From positions 372,001 through 436,000 of the forward strand of contig NZ_BDBS01000002.1 in the NCBI RefSeq assembly GCF_001613105.1: DNA of 64,000 nt, read 5' to 3'. Positions 17,582 to 24,836 of the stretch are shown here, in pieces (position 1 is the first letter of the stretch; each line of letters begins with the position of its first letter). The position numbers and the translations under genes are program-made. A model generated the notes under the pieces. It was not told the origin of the DNA. It did no database searches and saw nothing but the letters and a program-made list of their open reading frames with translations. The stretch comes from Nocardia pseudobrasiliensis NBRC 108224. Lineage in GTDB: Bacteria > Actinomycetota > Actinomycetes > Mycobacteriales > Mycobacteriaceae.

Positions 17582-18108
17582 GCGACGCCCGCGGCCAGCG
17601 CGGCGAGCGAATGCCGCGCCGCCACGATCGTCCCGGACTTGTCCAGCAGCAACAACTGCGGAAACGAGCGCACACCCAACTCCTCGGCGAGCGCGCCGCC
17701 GATCGGCTCCTCGATCACGGTCGGCGCATCGCCGAGCGCGGTGAGCAAGCGCGCCCGCTCGGCTTGCGCCCCCGACCCCGGCGTCAGAATCGCCACCCGC
17801 TCCGCATCGGGATGGCGCGCGAACTCCGCCGCCTGCTCCTCGCACGGCGCGCAGCCCGCGGAGAAGAACCCGACGAGCCGAATCGCCCCGCTCGCCGCGA
17901 ACCGCGGCAACCGTCGCCCGAGCAACTGCTCCCGGTCGCCCGCCCCGCCCGCCGCGGGCATCGCCAGCCGCTCCTCGTGAATCCGCAAGCGCCGCAACAC
18001 GGCAAAGGTGATCAGCAGATTGAGAACCACCAGGACGGTGAGGACGACGACAGCGGCGACAACATAGGGCATGGGAGCAGCGTCGGCGAATAGGTATGCC
18101 GAGGACAT
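17578..18108 (-). CDS. Membrane-anchored thioredoxin-like (MauD / TlpA-type) protein
   Basis: The 176-residue protein has one N-terminal transmembrane helix (VVAAVVVLTVLVVLNLLITF), a linker, then a thioredoxin fold with the redox motif GFFSAGCAPCEEQ and the cis-Pro strand VRSFPQLLLLDKSG. The membrane anchor and CxxC point to thiol-disulfide exchange at the outer face of the membrane. It is the promoter-proximal gene of a pair with the ABC exporter. By analogy with MauD/MauE it could isomerise or reduce disulfides in the adjacent Cys-rich peptide. Confidence 0.8.
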   Translation of the reverse strand: MSSAYLFADAAPMPYVVAAVVVLTVLVVLNLLITFAVLRRLRIHEERLAMPAAGGAGDREQLLGRRLPRFAASGAIRLVGFFSAGCAPCEEQAAEFARHPDAERVAILTPGSGAQAERARLLTALGDAPTVIEEPIGGALAEELGVRSFPQLLLLDKSGTIVAARHSLAALAAGVA

Positions 18109-18157
18109 CGGTATCCGACGAGCTCCGAGCGCGCCAGCCCTCCGGTAAACGCAACAA

Positions 18158-18202
18158 ATTTGCTTTAAGTCCGTCGTAGGGCTAACGTCTGCTAAAGCAA
18201 AT
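18158..18202. promoter_or_regulatory. Inverted repeat in the divergent promoter, candidate operator
   Basis: ATTTGCTTTA (18158-18167) and TAAAGCAAAT (18193-18202) are perfect 10-bp inverted copies separated by 25 bp, in an unusually AT-rich patch between the thioredoxin and AtzG-like starts. The spacing puts the half-sites roughly three to four helical turns apart, compatible with a dimeric regulator or a looped complex. Confidence 0.5.
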
Positions 18203-18231
18203 ATTTAGCTTTTGAAGCCGATGGGAGAGCG

Positions 18232-18417
18232 ATGCCCGACACCGAACTCACCGCATCCGACGCCGCCCGCTGGGCCGCGCGCACGGGACTGCGACTGCCC
18301 GCCGACCGTCAGGCCGCAATCGCGGCCACCGCCAACCACATTCATTCGGTCGTCGAGGTCCTGCGCGAACTCGACTTCGCGGACATCGCACCCCCCTCCG
18401 CCTACCGCGCCGACTAG
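18232..18417 (+). CDS. AtzG-like small subunit (DUF4089 type)
   Basis: The 61-residue protein has the AtzG-like pattern: a first helix DAARWAARTGLRLPADRQAA followed by a second helix IHSVVEVLRELDF and a terminal APPSAYRAD. AtzG forms a transamidosome-like complex with the amidase AtzE in s-triazine degradation, where it supports AtzE folding. Here it sits 10 bp before an amidase of the right size, so the two almost certainly form a complex. GGGAGAG precedes the ATG. Confidence 0.75.
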   Translation: MPDTELTASDAARWAARTGLRLPADRQAAIAATANHIHSVVEVLRELDFADIAPPSAYRAD

Positions 18418-18427
18418 GAGAACCGTG

Positions 18428-19900
18428 ATGCAGCCCTACGAACTGTCGCTCAGCGCGGCCGCCGAGGCGATCCGGGCTCGGCGGCTGTCGCCGGTCGAGT
18501 TGGTGGACTCCGTGCTGAACCGCATCGAACAGGTGCAGCCCGATCTGAACGCCTACGTCACCGTGACCGCCGAGCATGCGCGCCGAGCGGCGCGGGCGGC
18601 CGAGAACGATATCGCCTCCGGTCGCTATCGCGGTGCGCTGCACGGTATTCCGATGGGCCTCAAGGATCTGATCGATGTCGCCGATATGCCCACCTCCGCG
18701 AGCTCGCGGGTCCGAGCCGACCATCGCGCGCGGGCCGACAGCGCTGTCGCCCAGCGCCTTTCGACGGCCGGAGCCGTCTTGGCCGGCAAGACCCACACCC
18801 ACGAGTTCGCCTACGGACTGACCACACCGCAGACTCGCAATGCCCGGCATCCGGGCCGGATCGCGGGCGGTTCCAGCGGTGGCTCCGCCGTCGCCGTGGC
18901 GGCGGGCGCCGCCACATTCGCCCTGGGCACCGATACCGGCGGATCGATCCGGGTACCCGCCGCGTTGAACGGGGTCGTCGGCCTGAAGCCGACCTATGGC
19001 TTGATCTCCCGGCACGGTGTCACATCGTTGTCCTGGTCGCTGGACCATATCGGGCCCATCACCCGCACGGTCGAAGATGCCGCCCTGGTCCTGTCCGCGC
19101 TGACCGGCCCCGATCCCCGCGACCCGGCCTCCCTGAGCGACCCGGCCGTGCACTACCACCTGACCGAGACCACGGATCTCGCCGGATTGCGGGTCGGCGT
19201 ACCGCGCAACTACTACTTCGACCGGGTCGATCCGGAGGTCGAAGCCGCGGTGCGGCGGGCCGTCGACCAACTGCGGGCGCTCGGCGCGCGACTGATCGAG
19301 GTCGACATCCCCATGACTCGCTACATCCAGGCCACCCAGTGGGGCCTCATGGTGCCCGAGGCCACCGCTTACCACGAGAACACCTTGCGGACCGTTCCCG
19401 AGCGCTATCAGGATGACGTCCGAATCCTGCTCGAGGCGGGCGAACTGATGTCGGCCGGTGACTACCTGCGCGCCCAGCGCGCCCGCGAGCTGATGCGCCG
19501 GGAATGGGCCCGGATGCTGCGTGAGGTGGATCTGATTGCGGCGCCGACGGTTCCGGCGACGGCGGTCGAGACGTATCGGGAAACCATCACCTGGGGCGAC
19601 GGCACGACCGAAGCCGTCGCCGACGCCTATGTGCGACTGTCGGCTCCCGCCAACATCACCGGTGTGCCGTCGCTGTCCGTCCCGGTCGGTCACGACGCGG
19701 CGGGTCTGCCGATCGGTATGCAGCTACTGGGTAGACCTCGGGCCGAGGATGTCCTTCTGCGAGTCGGTCACGCCTACGAGCAGACCCGTCGCTCGAGCGT
19801 CGAGGCCCCGCGCGGAGCGCCGAGCAGGAGGGCGGACAGTGCGGTGCGGGTATCCGGGCAGCCGAGCCGGGCGGTGAAATCCGGGGTTTCGCCGGAGTAG
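18428..19900 (+). CDS. Amidase-signature enzyme (AtzE-like)
   Basis: The 490-residue amidase carries the Ser-cisSer-Lys triad: Lys79 in GLKDLID, GGSSGGSAVAVAAG (residues 147-160) and the nucleophile in GTDTGGSIRVPA (Ser173). AGGAG lies 7 nt before ATG 18428. With the AtzG-like protein it probably hydrolyses a small amide such as 1-carboxybiuret or a related N-compound; the exact substrate is inferred. The protein continues about 35 residues past the usual end near YEQTRRS, and this tail is antisense to the decayed gene at 19.8-20.4 kb. The original 3' end may therefore have been replaced by a deletion or rearrangement. Confidence 0.85.
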   Translation: MQPYELSLSAAAEAIRARRLSPVELVDSVLNRIEQVQPDLNAYVTVTAEHARRAARAAENDIASGRYRGALHGIPMGLKDLIDVADMPTSASSRVRADHRARADSAVAQRLSTAGAVLAGKTHTHEFAYGLTTPQTRNARHPGRIAGGSSGGSAVAVAAGAATFALGTDTGGSIRVPAALNGVVGLKPTYGLISRHGVTSLSWSLDHIGPITRTVEDAALVLSALTGPDPRDPASLSDPAVHYHLTETTDLAGLRVGVPRNYYFDRVDPEVEAAVRRAVDQLRALGARLIEVDIPMTRYIQATQWGLMVPEATAYHENTLRTVPERYQDDVRILLEAGELMSAGDYLRAQRARELMRREWARMLREVDLIAAPTVPATAVETYRETITWGDGTTEAVADAYVRLSAPANITGVPSLSVPVGHDAAGLPIGMQLLGRPRAEDVLLRVGHAYEQTRRSSVEAPRGAPSRRADSAVRVSGQPSRAVKSGVSPE

Positions 19901-20454
19901 ATGCGGGCGGCGAGGCCCTGGGCCGCGGCGGCCAGGCTGGCGCGCTGGAGGGCGATGCCCGCGTCGGCCTGCAGAATTCGATACCATCGCGCCCCGAGGC
20001 AGCGCGGGCTCGCCGGGCGCTGTCATGGTCGCCGCGTGCAGGGCCGCCGATGCCGGAAGCCGGTCGGAAACGACCGGCGCGCAGTCGGATTCGCGCGCAC
20101 ACGGCACGCCGATCAACTCCGGAGTCCAGATCAGCCGGGTGACACCGCACAGTTCGAACAGCAGATCGCCCACCGGGCAGGGGAGAGGGTATGGGGCAGA
20201 TCGGCGCGTGCGTCGGTCACGAATCCGTGCTCGTGCAGCAGCGTCACCATATCCTCGACGGTGGATCGCTGGGCGGCAGGCAGGGCGGCCGTCAGCTCGT
20301 GCAGGCTCAGTTCGCCGGTCAGATACGGTTCGAGGCGGCTGAGCCACTCGTAGGCGCGCGCTCCCCGCATGGTTCGGGCGCCGCGATCACCGTGGAGGTA
20401 GACCCCCTCCGGACACGGGACATAACGCACGGCCGGATCTATTCGCGGACGCAT
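19774..20454 (-). pseudogene. Decayed azole-RiPP-type maturation gene (TOMM leader-binding / nitroreductase-like)
   Basis: A strong start (AAAGGAGA before ATG 20454) leads into about 85 good codons: RPRIDPAVRYVPCPEGVYLH, then a small helical domain ending MVTLLHEHGFVTDARADLPH. This resembles the N-terminal precursor-binding part of TOMM cyclodehydratase or ThiF-like proteins. Coding potential then jumps frame (ELCGVTRLIWTPELIGVPC) and again to a third frame with WYRILQADAGIALQRASL and LAARIYSGETPDFTARLGC, which looks like a SagB-type nitroreductase end. The hundreds of residues expected between these parts are missing. I read it as an inactivated remnant by internal deletion and frameshifts; the family call is from memory. 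Confidence 0.55.
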
Positions 20455-20624
20455 GCCGGTCTCCTTTCGCCTGTAGAGCACGATCACATGCGGACCGGGT
20501 GCGCGACCAGGGAGCGAAACCGGGAATTGTTCCCGAGTGATCCGGGAGTCGATGCCCTGCCGGAAAGGTGTGCGCGGCAGACATATTCGAGGTGTTTGTC
20601 ATATTCATTCGAAAGGATCGAGTC

Positions 20625-20780
20625 ATGCCTGTCACCTCGGCGAATCTCGCCGCCGAATTGCTGGATCTGGAACCGCAGCAGCTGGACATGGAGGACCGTT
20701 CGACGCCGTCGGGTTACCTGCCTCCGTGCAACTGTGAGGCCTGCTGCACGTGCGGAAACTGCGTCTGTAACCCGCGCTGA
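20625..20780 (+). CDS. 51-residue Cys-rich precursor-like peptide
   Basis: It has an acidic leader-like N-terminus (ANLAAELLDLEPQQLDMED), a short Ser/Thr/Pro/Gly hinge and a core PPCNCEACCTCGNCVCNPR with 7 Cys in 15 residues. The layout resembles thiazolylpeptide-type or other azole-forming RiPP precursors, which have LDL-like acidic leaders. Unlike true thiopeptides, the core lacks the two Ser needed for a pyridine ring. GAAAGGA precedes the ATG and a strong hairpin follows. The divergent neighbour is the decayed maturation gene, so the peptide may be orphaned, unmodified, or serve as a metal-binding peptide. Confidence 0.7.
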   Translation: MPVTSANLAAELLDLEPQQLDMEDRSTPSGYLPPCNCEACCTCGNCVCNPR

Positions 20781-20789
20781 TCGAATCCG

Positions 20790-20827
20790 GTGGATCCCCC
20801 CGGCCGAGTGCGGTCGGGGGGATCCAC
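20790..20827. terminator. Bidirectional terminator hairpin
   Basis: GTGGATCCCCCC...GGCC pairs with GGTC...GGGGGGATCCAC through a 16-bp stem with one G:T wobble and the loop GAGTGC. It fills the gap between the precursor peptide stop and the stop of the convergent response regulator. Confidence 0.8.
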
Positions 20828-21481
20828 TCAGCCCGGATCGACCCCGAGTCCCGCCTCGCGGGCCCGCACGATCGCGGTGGCCCGATCGCAGACGCCGAGT
20901 TTGGCGAAGATATTGGAGATGTGGTTGCTCACCGTCTTGGGGGCCAGATGCAGACGCCGCGCGACGACCGAATTCCGCAGTCCCGCGGCGACCAGATCGA
21001 GCACCTCGAATTCGCGCGTGGTCAGCTCGGGAAACGGCCGGCTGTCGGCGCTTTCGCCGGTGAGCGCCGACAGCGCGGCCCGGCTGAATATCACCCATCC
21101 GGCCGCGACGACCGACACCGCGCGGGCGATATCGTCGGCGGAGGCGGGCAGATATCCGTGTACCCCGGCCCGCAGCGCGCGGCGCACCGTCTGCGTGTCT
21201 TCGGTCGCGTTCACCAGCAGAATCGCGATGCCGGGCGTCACCTGGGATACATCGCGCAGGGTATCGGGTGAGACCGTGCCCAGCACGAGCACATCGGGCC
21301 GATGGCGCAGCACCTCGCGTAGCAGGTCCGGTCCGGTGGCCGCCTCCGCGAGGACGGTGATTCCCGCGTCGGTGAGTACCGCGCGCAGACCTGTGCGCAC
21401 CAGTGCATTGTCGTCCGCCAATATCGCGGTGGTGCGGACCTCCGAGAGGTGCGTGACATCCGCACAGAGGCCGTAATTCAT
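20828..21481 (-). CDS. NarL/FixJ-like regulator with an atypical receiver domain
   Basis: It has an N-terminal receiver-like domain (AILADDNALVRTGLRAVL at about residues 18-35) and a C-terminal LuxR helix-turn-helix (LTTREFEVLDLVAAGLRNSV, then LAPKTVSNHISNIFAKL). The usual phospho-acceptor Asp after the third strand (PDVLVLGTVSP) is replaced by Gly, so phosphorylation by a histidine kinase is unlikely. Such pseudo-receivers often respond to small molecules or to dimer state. No kinase gene is adjacent. It is convergent with the Cys-rich precursor peptide and may control this small RiPP-like locus. The start is ATG 21481; its ribosome site is weak. Confidence 0.8.
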   Translation of the reverse strand: MNYGLCADVTHLSEVRTTAILADDNALVRTGLRAVLTDAGITVLAEAATGPDLLREVLRHRPDVLVLGTVSPDTLRDVSQVTPGIAILLVNATEDTQTVRRALRAGVHGYLPASADDIARAVSVVAAGWVIFSRAALSALTGESADSRPFPELTTREFEVLDLVAAGLRNSVVARRLHLAPKTVSNHISNIFAKLGVCDRATAIVRAREAGLGVDPG

Positions 21482-21670
21482 ATCGGCATCGTGTGACCGC
21501 GGCCTTTCACCGAGGTCTCATACACATCTCAGCGTCCTGCCGTGAAAGACGTTCCGGGGCAACAACTTCATGTCAAGCCCGCCGAAATCGGGGCTGGGGA
21601 TTCCGTGCGGAAACGGATTGAATCCTGGACCATTAACCGAAGAGGGGTTTTCCGGGGCCGAGGGGGCGAA

Positions 21671-21991
21671 TTGTCCGAAAAAGATGCGGGATTCGAGGTC
21701 GATCCCGATGATCTGCGACTGCTGGCGGGGCGATTCGTCGATGCGGCGGGTAATGCGTCGGATGCATTCGATCGCCATCACGCCGAAGTGGCCGACCATT
21801 CCAGCACACTGTTCGGCGCCACTCGGGCGGCCCTGAACGGCAAGGTCGACACCTGGCGCGATACCGCGGCCACGCTCACCGGCACCGTGCACGGCCACGG
21901 CCGGGAATTACATTCGGGCGCGGTCGCCTACCGCGAGGTCGACCACGGCAACGGCGGCGATATCGCCGACGCGGGGAATACGAGGGCCTGA
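21671..21991 (+). CDS. Type VII-secretion-associated small protein (WXG100/EspC-like)
   Basis: From TTG 21671 (GAGGG 5 nt upstream) it encodes 106 residues. FEVDPDDLRLLAGRFVDAAG opens a helical hairpin, with a turn near LNGKVDTW and a second helix DTAATLTGTVHGHGRELHSG; the end AVAYREVDHGN carries a YxxxD-like export motif (YREVD). Small helical-hairpin proteins of this sort precede a larger WXG100-domain protein in many mycobacterial and nocardial loci. An ATG at 21542 gives a longer frame whose extra residues look non-coding. It lies 4 bp before the next gene, so a secreted heterodimer is likely. Confidence 0.65.
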   Translation: MSEKDAGFEVDPDDLRLLAGRFVDAAGNASDAFDRHHAEVADHSSTLFGATRAALNGKVDTWRDTAATLTGTVHGHGRELHSGAVAYREVDHGNGGDIADAGNTRA

Positions 21992-21995
21992 CGCC

Positions 21996-23486
21996 ATGGT
22001 GACCTTCGGCGAAGTGCTGCAATTCGATCCGGAGCAGTTGGACAAGATCTTCCGTATCTGTACCTCCGCCCACGGGACGTGCACGGATCTGACCGAGCCG
22101 CTGCGGAATCTGGATTCGCTGCACACCTGGCAGGGGCCCGGTTCGGAGGCCGCGCGCGGCGCGGCCGGTAAGGCCCGGGTCGATATCGACACCCACGGCC
22201 AGGAAGTCGCCCAGGTGGCCGCGGCCGCACGGGATTGCTACGGAGAGGGCGTGACACTCAAGAGCAATGCCCTGGCGGTTCAGCAGGAGGCGGACAGGGC
22301 GAAGCTGCGCATCGATCCGGCCACCGGCCGGGTATCGGATCCGAATCCGCCGCTCATGCTGCTTCTGCTCACCGCGGCCCAGCGCTATCCGACCAAGGAG
22401 TTCTACGATTACGCCGCCCGGATCGCCGCACTGCAGCAGCGGGTGAACGACGTGATCAGCGCCGCCGGTCGATTCGACGAGGATCTCGCGGCATTGATCA
22501 ACGGCGCCGACGGGACATTGCCGCTGACGCCGCCGAACTCCACCGCCGACGATAATGAAATCGACCGTCGCGCCAATCAAATCGCGGCATTCCGGGCGGT
22601 CTACCATCGGGATCCGGTATCGGAGAACGACTGGCGCATGGCCGAGGCCCTGGATCCGCATACCTACGACCCCAAATATCGGGGTATGAAGGCCAATATC
22701 GTGATGGCGACCTTCGATCCGGTCAAGGGCTTGGGACTGTTCCGGCAGAACATGTACATCCCGGCGGCGACGGTCGACAATCTCGATCTCGATCCGCTGG
22801 AATGGTTCGACCGCGGGCTGTTTCCCTCGATGATCGGCGATAATCGTGGTCCGTCCGCGAATGCCGCCGCCGAGGCGTCGCGCGTATCGCTCTACGCCGA
22901 TATGGACAACGGCGTCGTGATCGCCCGGCAGAACCCCACCATGTCCGTCGACGGCAAGGACGCCGGGGCCGGGCGCCCCTCTCTGAGTGTGGTTCAGGGG
23001 TCCGATGGTTCGCTGCGGGTGAACTATCACGCCGTCGATCCGTTCGAACCGGCGATCGCCAAACCCGTCGTCGGCGTCAGCGGCGAAATGACCGTCGGTC
23101 GCAACGGCAATGACGTCGTCGCGGGCGGGCACATCACGCAATATCCCAGCACGGAGGCCTATCAGTACAAGCCCGACGGCGAGACGCGGGAATTGATCGA
23201 CTACCGCGCGTCGACCTCGCCCTCGGCCCCGGCGTCCGATCTGTTGAAACCGCAGACGCAGGTCGGCACCTCGGTCCGGACGCCGATGGACACCTATCCG
23301 TCGCAGCCGACCGACGGCAGTCCGCTGCATCCGCCGTACTACTACTCCACCGACGCCGGTGATGTCGGCCATCCGCCGAAAGCCCCTGTCGTCGAGCCCT
23401 ATTCGCCGCCACCGCCGTCGCGGCCCACGACGACGACCATGCCGCCACCGGCTCCGGCGCCCACCCCGCCGCCCGCGCCGCGCTGA
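21996..23486 (+). CDS. Large type VII-secretion-like protein with Pro-rich tail
   Basis: The 496-residue protein has an N-terminal four-helix-forming region with WXG-like LHTWQGPGSEAARG (about residues 45-58) and a middle region with DPVSENDWRMAEALDPHTYD. A beta-rich C-terminal domain follows, with GVSGEMTVGRNGNDVVAGGH, and the tail is about 45 residues rich in Pro and Thr. This is the layout of ESX-secreted substrates whose mates are small WXG100-like proteins. The C-terminal domain is not one I recognise, so whether it is enzymatic or toxic is unknown. It is coupled to the small gene before it. No secretion machinery (EccC, EccD) is in the window. Confidence 0.65.
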   Translation: MVTFGEVLQFDPEQLDKIFRICTSAHGTCTDLTEPLRNLDSLHTWQGPGSEAARGAAGKARVDIDTHGQEVAQVAAAARDCYGEGVTLKSNALAVQQEADRAKLRIDPATGRVSDPNPPLMLLLLTAAQRYPTKEFYDYAARIAALQQRVNDVISAAGRFDEDLAALINGADGTLPLTPPNSTADDNEIDRRANQIAAFRAVYHRDPVSENDWRMAEALDPHTYDPKYRGMKANIVMATFDPVKGLGLFRQNMYIPAATVDNLDLDPLEWFDRGLFPSMIGDNRGPSANAAAEASRVSLYADMDNGVVIARQNPTMSVDGKDAGAGRPSLSVVQGSDGSLRVNYHAVDPFEPAIAKPVVGVSGEMTVGRNGNDVVAGGHITQYPSTEAYQYKPDGETRELIDYRASTSPSAPASDLLKPQTQVGTSVRTPMDTYPSQPTDGSPLHPPYYYSTDAGDVGHPPKAPVVEPYSPPPPSRPTTTTMPPPAPAPTPPPAPR

Positions 23487-23498
23487 GCCGAGGCGGAC

Positions 23499-23924
23499 TC
23501 ACCAGCCGGATTCGCTGACCGGACTGTAGGTTTCGCCGCCCTGGGGCCAGGGCGGCGGTGTCGGAGTCGGTAGCGGGGGCGCGGAATTCATCGGGACGGA
23601 CGGCCATTCCGCCGCCGTCACCCGCTGCGCGACCGCGGCGATATTCGGATCCGCGCACAATTCCCGGTGAACATCCGCGGCGAGAGATCGGGCCTGCGCG
23701 CGGGCTTTTCGATGCGCGTCGGCCACCGCGGTGGCGACATCCTGCAAATGCAGGGCATGTAATTCCGAGGACAGCGTCAGTTCCACGATATCGCCCTCGG
23801 CGTCGACTTCCACCCGCACCTGTCCGTCGAGGGATTCCCCGCAGCCGCGAATTCGGACAAGTCGGGCCCGCAATCGGGCGGCCTGTTCTATCAATTGGTC
23901 CAGCGCGGTACCGGGATCGGTCAC
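23499..23924 (-). CDS. YbaB/EbfC-like protein (ESX-associated type)
   Basis: The 141-residue protein has a helix, then the beta-hairpin QVRVEVDAEGDIVELTLSSE and a second long helix VATAVADAHRKARAQARSLA, the YbaB nucleoid-protein fold. A Pro-rich C-terminal tail is added. Variants of this kind (EspL-like) are encoded next to type VII secretion substrates. It converges on the WXG100-domain gene with 12 bp between stops. Start GTG 23924. Confidence 0.7.
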   Translation of the reverse strand: MTDPGTALDQLIEQAARLRARLVRIRGCGESLDGQVRVEVDAEGDIVELTLSSELHALHLQDVATAVADAHRKARAQARSLAADVHRELCADPNIAAVAQRVTAAEWPSVPMNSAPPLPTPTPPPWPQGGETYSPVSESGW

Positions 23925-23969
23925 GGTGTTTCCCGAATCGACGAGTGGCGAATGGTTGTGCGGACTTTA

Positions 23970-24419
23970 TCAGTGCGGACGCCGTTCGGTAACGACACCA
24001 AAAATGCGGTCGGCGCGCTGGCGATAGCCGATCGAGGTGGCGGCGGCGACGGATCGGACGTCGGTGGTCACGGTCAGGGCGCGCGCGGCCGGATCGTAGG
24101 ACCAGCGGGCCTCGGAGCCGTTGACGGTCGCGCGCTCGGGTCGCGTCGGTACGTCGTGGAAGACCACGGAACAGGCCCGGTCGGTGACCGCGCCGGGGTA
24201 GGCGCCGTGGACCGGGTCGATCGTCAACGTATGGATGGGATCGGCGTAACCGATTGCGGTGCTTGCGGATTCGCCGTCGCGGTAGCCGATGCCCTGTCCG
24301 GCGTCCTCGTACAGGGTGAAGGAGCCGTCGCCGCCGGTGGCCACGTCGACGGTGACCAGGTTCATCGGGCTCTGATTCGCGCGATCGACATAGTCGGTGC
24401 GGGTTCGATATTCGTTCCA
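23970..24419 (-). pseudogene. C-terminal remnant of a GH31 glycosidase (DUF5110 region)
   Basis: The frame reads WNEYRTRTDYVDRANQSPMN, then DGSFTLYEDAGQGIGYRDGE and HTLTIDPVHGAYPGAVTDR. DGSFTLYEDxG-xxxY and GxYPG are the conserved beta-sandwich blocks after the catalytic barrel of family-31 alpha-glucosidases and xylosidases. All catalytic parts are missing, and the frame continues upstream only as antisense of the VOC gene. It is a truncated 3' end with no start of its own. Confidence 0.7.
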
Positions 24420-24427
24420 CCCGGCAG

Positions 24428-24826
24428 CTACGGATTGCCCGGCGCGCCCACCGCCTCGACGCGCCGCCGCAGCAGACAGAATTCGTTCCCCTCCGGGTCG
24501 GCCAGGACATGCCACGATTCGGCGCCGGTCTGGCCGACATCGGCCGGGCGCGCACCCGCGGCGAGCAGACGCGCCAGCTCCGAATCCTGATCGCGATCGG
24601 TCGGATTCACATCCAGATGCAGCGGTAGCTTCCCGCGCTTGGGCTCGTCGCCGGGACTGAACACCAATGTGGGCTGCGGCCCGCCGAATCCGACTCCGGG
24701 TGGCCCGATCTCCAGAGCGCCGTCCTCCCAACCGAGTTCGACATAGCCGAGCACCTCGCACCAGAAGTCCCCCAGCCGTTGCGGATCGGCGCAGTCGATG
24801 ACGAGTTCGGTGATCCTGCAAGCCAT
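24428..24826 (-). CDS. VOC / glyoxalase-like domain protein
   Basis: The 132-residue protein has the paired beta-alpha-beta-beta-beta units of VOC proteins: VIDCADPQRLGDFWCEVLGY in the first half and SWHVLADPEGNEFCLLRR in the second, the latter with the usual DPEGNEFCL strand. It matches the actinobacterial single-substrate VOC group (Glyoxalase_6) with unknown substrates. ATG 24826 begins MACRITELV. It ends at the border of the GH31 remnant, so the break between the two is sharp. Confidence 0.85.
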   Translation of the reverse strand: MACRITELVIDCADPQRLGDFWCEVLGYVELGWEDGALEIGPPGVGFGGPQPTLVFSPGDEPKRGKLPLHLDVNPTDRDQDSELARLLAAGARPADVGQTGAESWHVLADPEGNEFCLLRRRVEAVGAPGNP

Positions 24827-24836
24827 GTCGGCGACC

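Noticed and set aside
20625-20780. Firm thiopeptide assignment for the Cys-rich precursor
   Set aside because: The core lacks the Ser pair needed for the central ring, and the only nearby maturation gene is broken.
21876-23372. A 498-codon minus-strand frame over the WXG-domain gene
   Set aside because: Composition is typical of antisense of GC-rich coding DNA, and the plus frame has family motifs and operon spacing.
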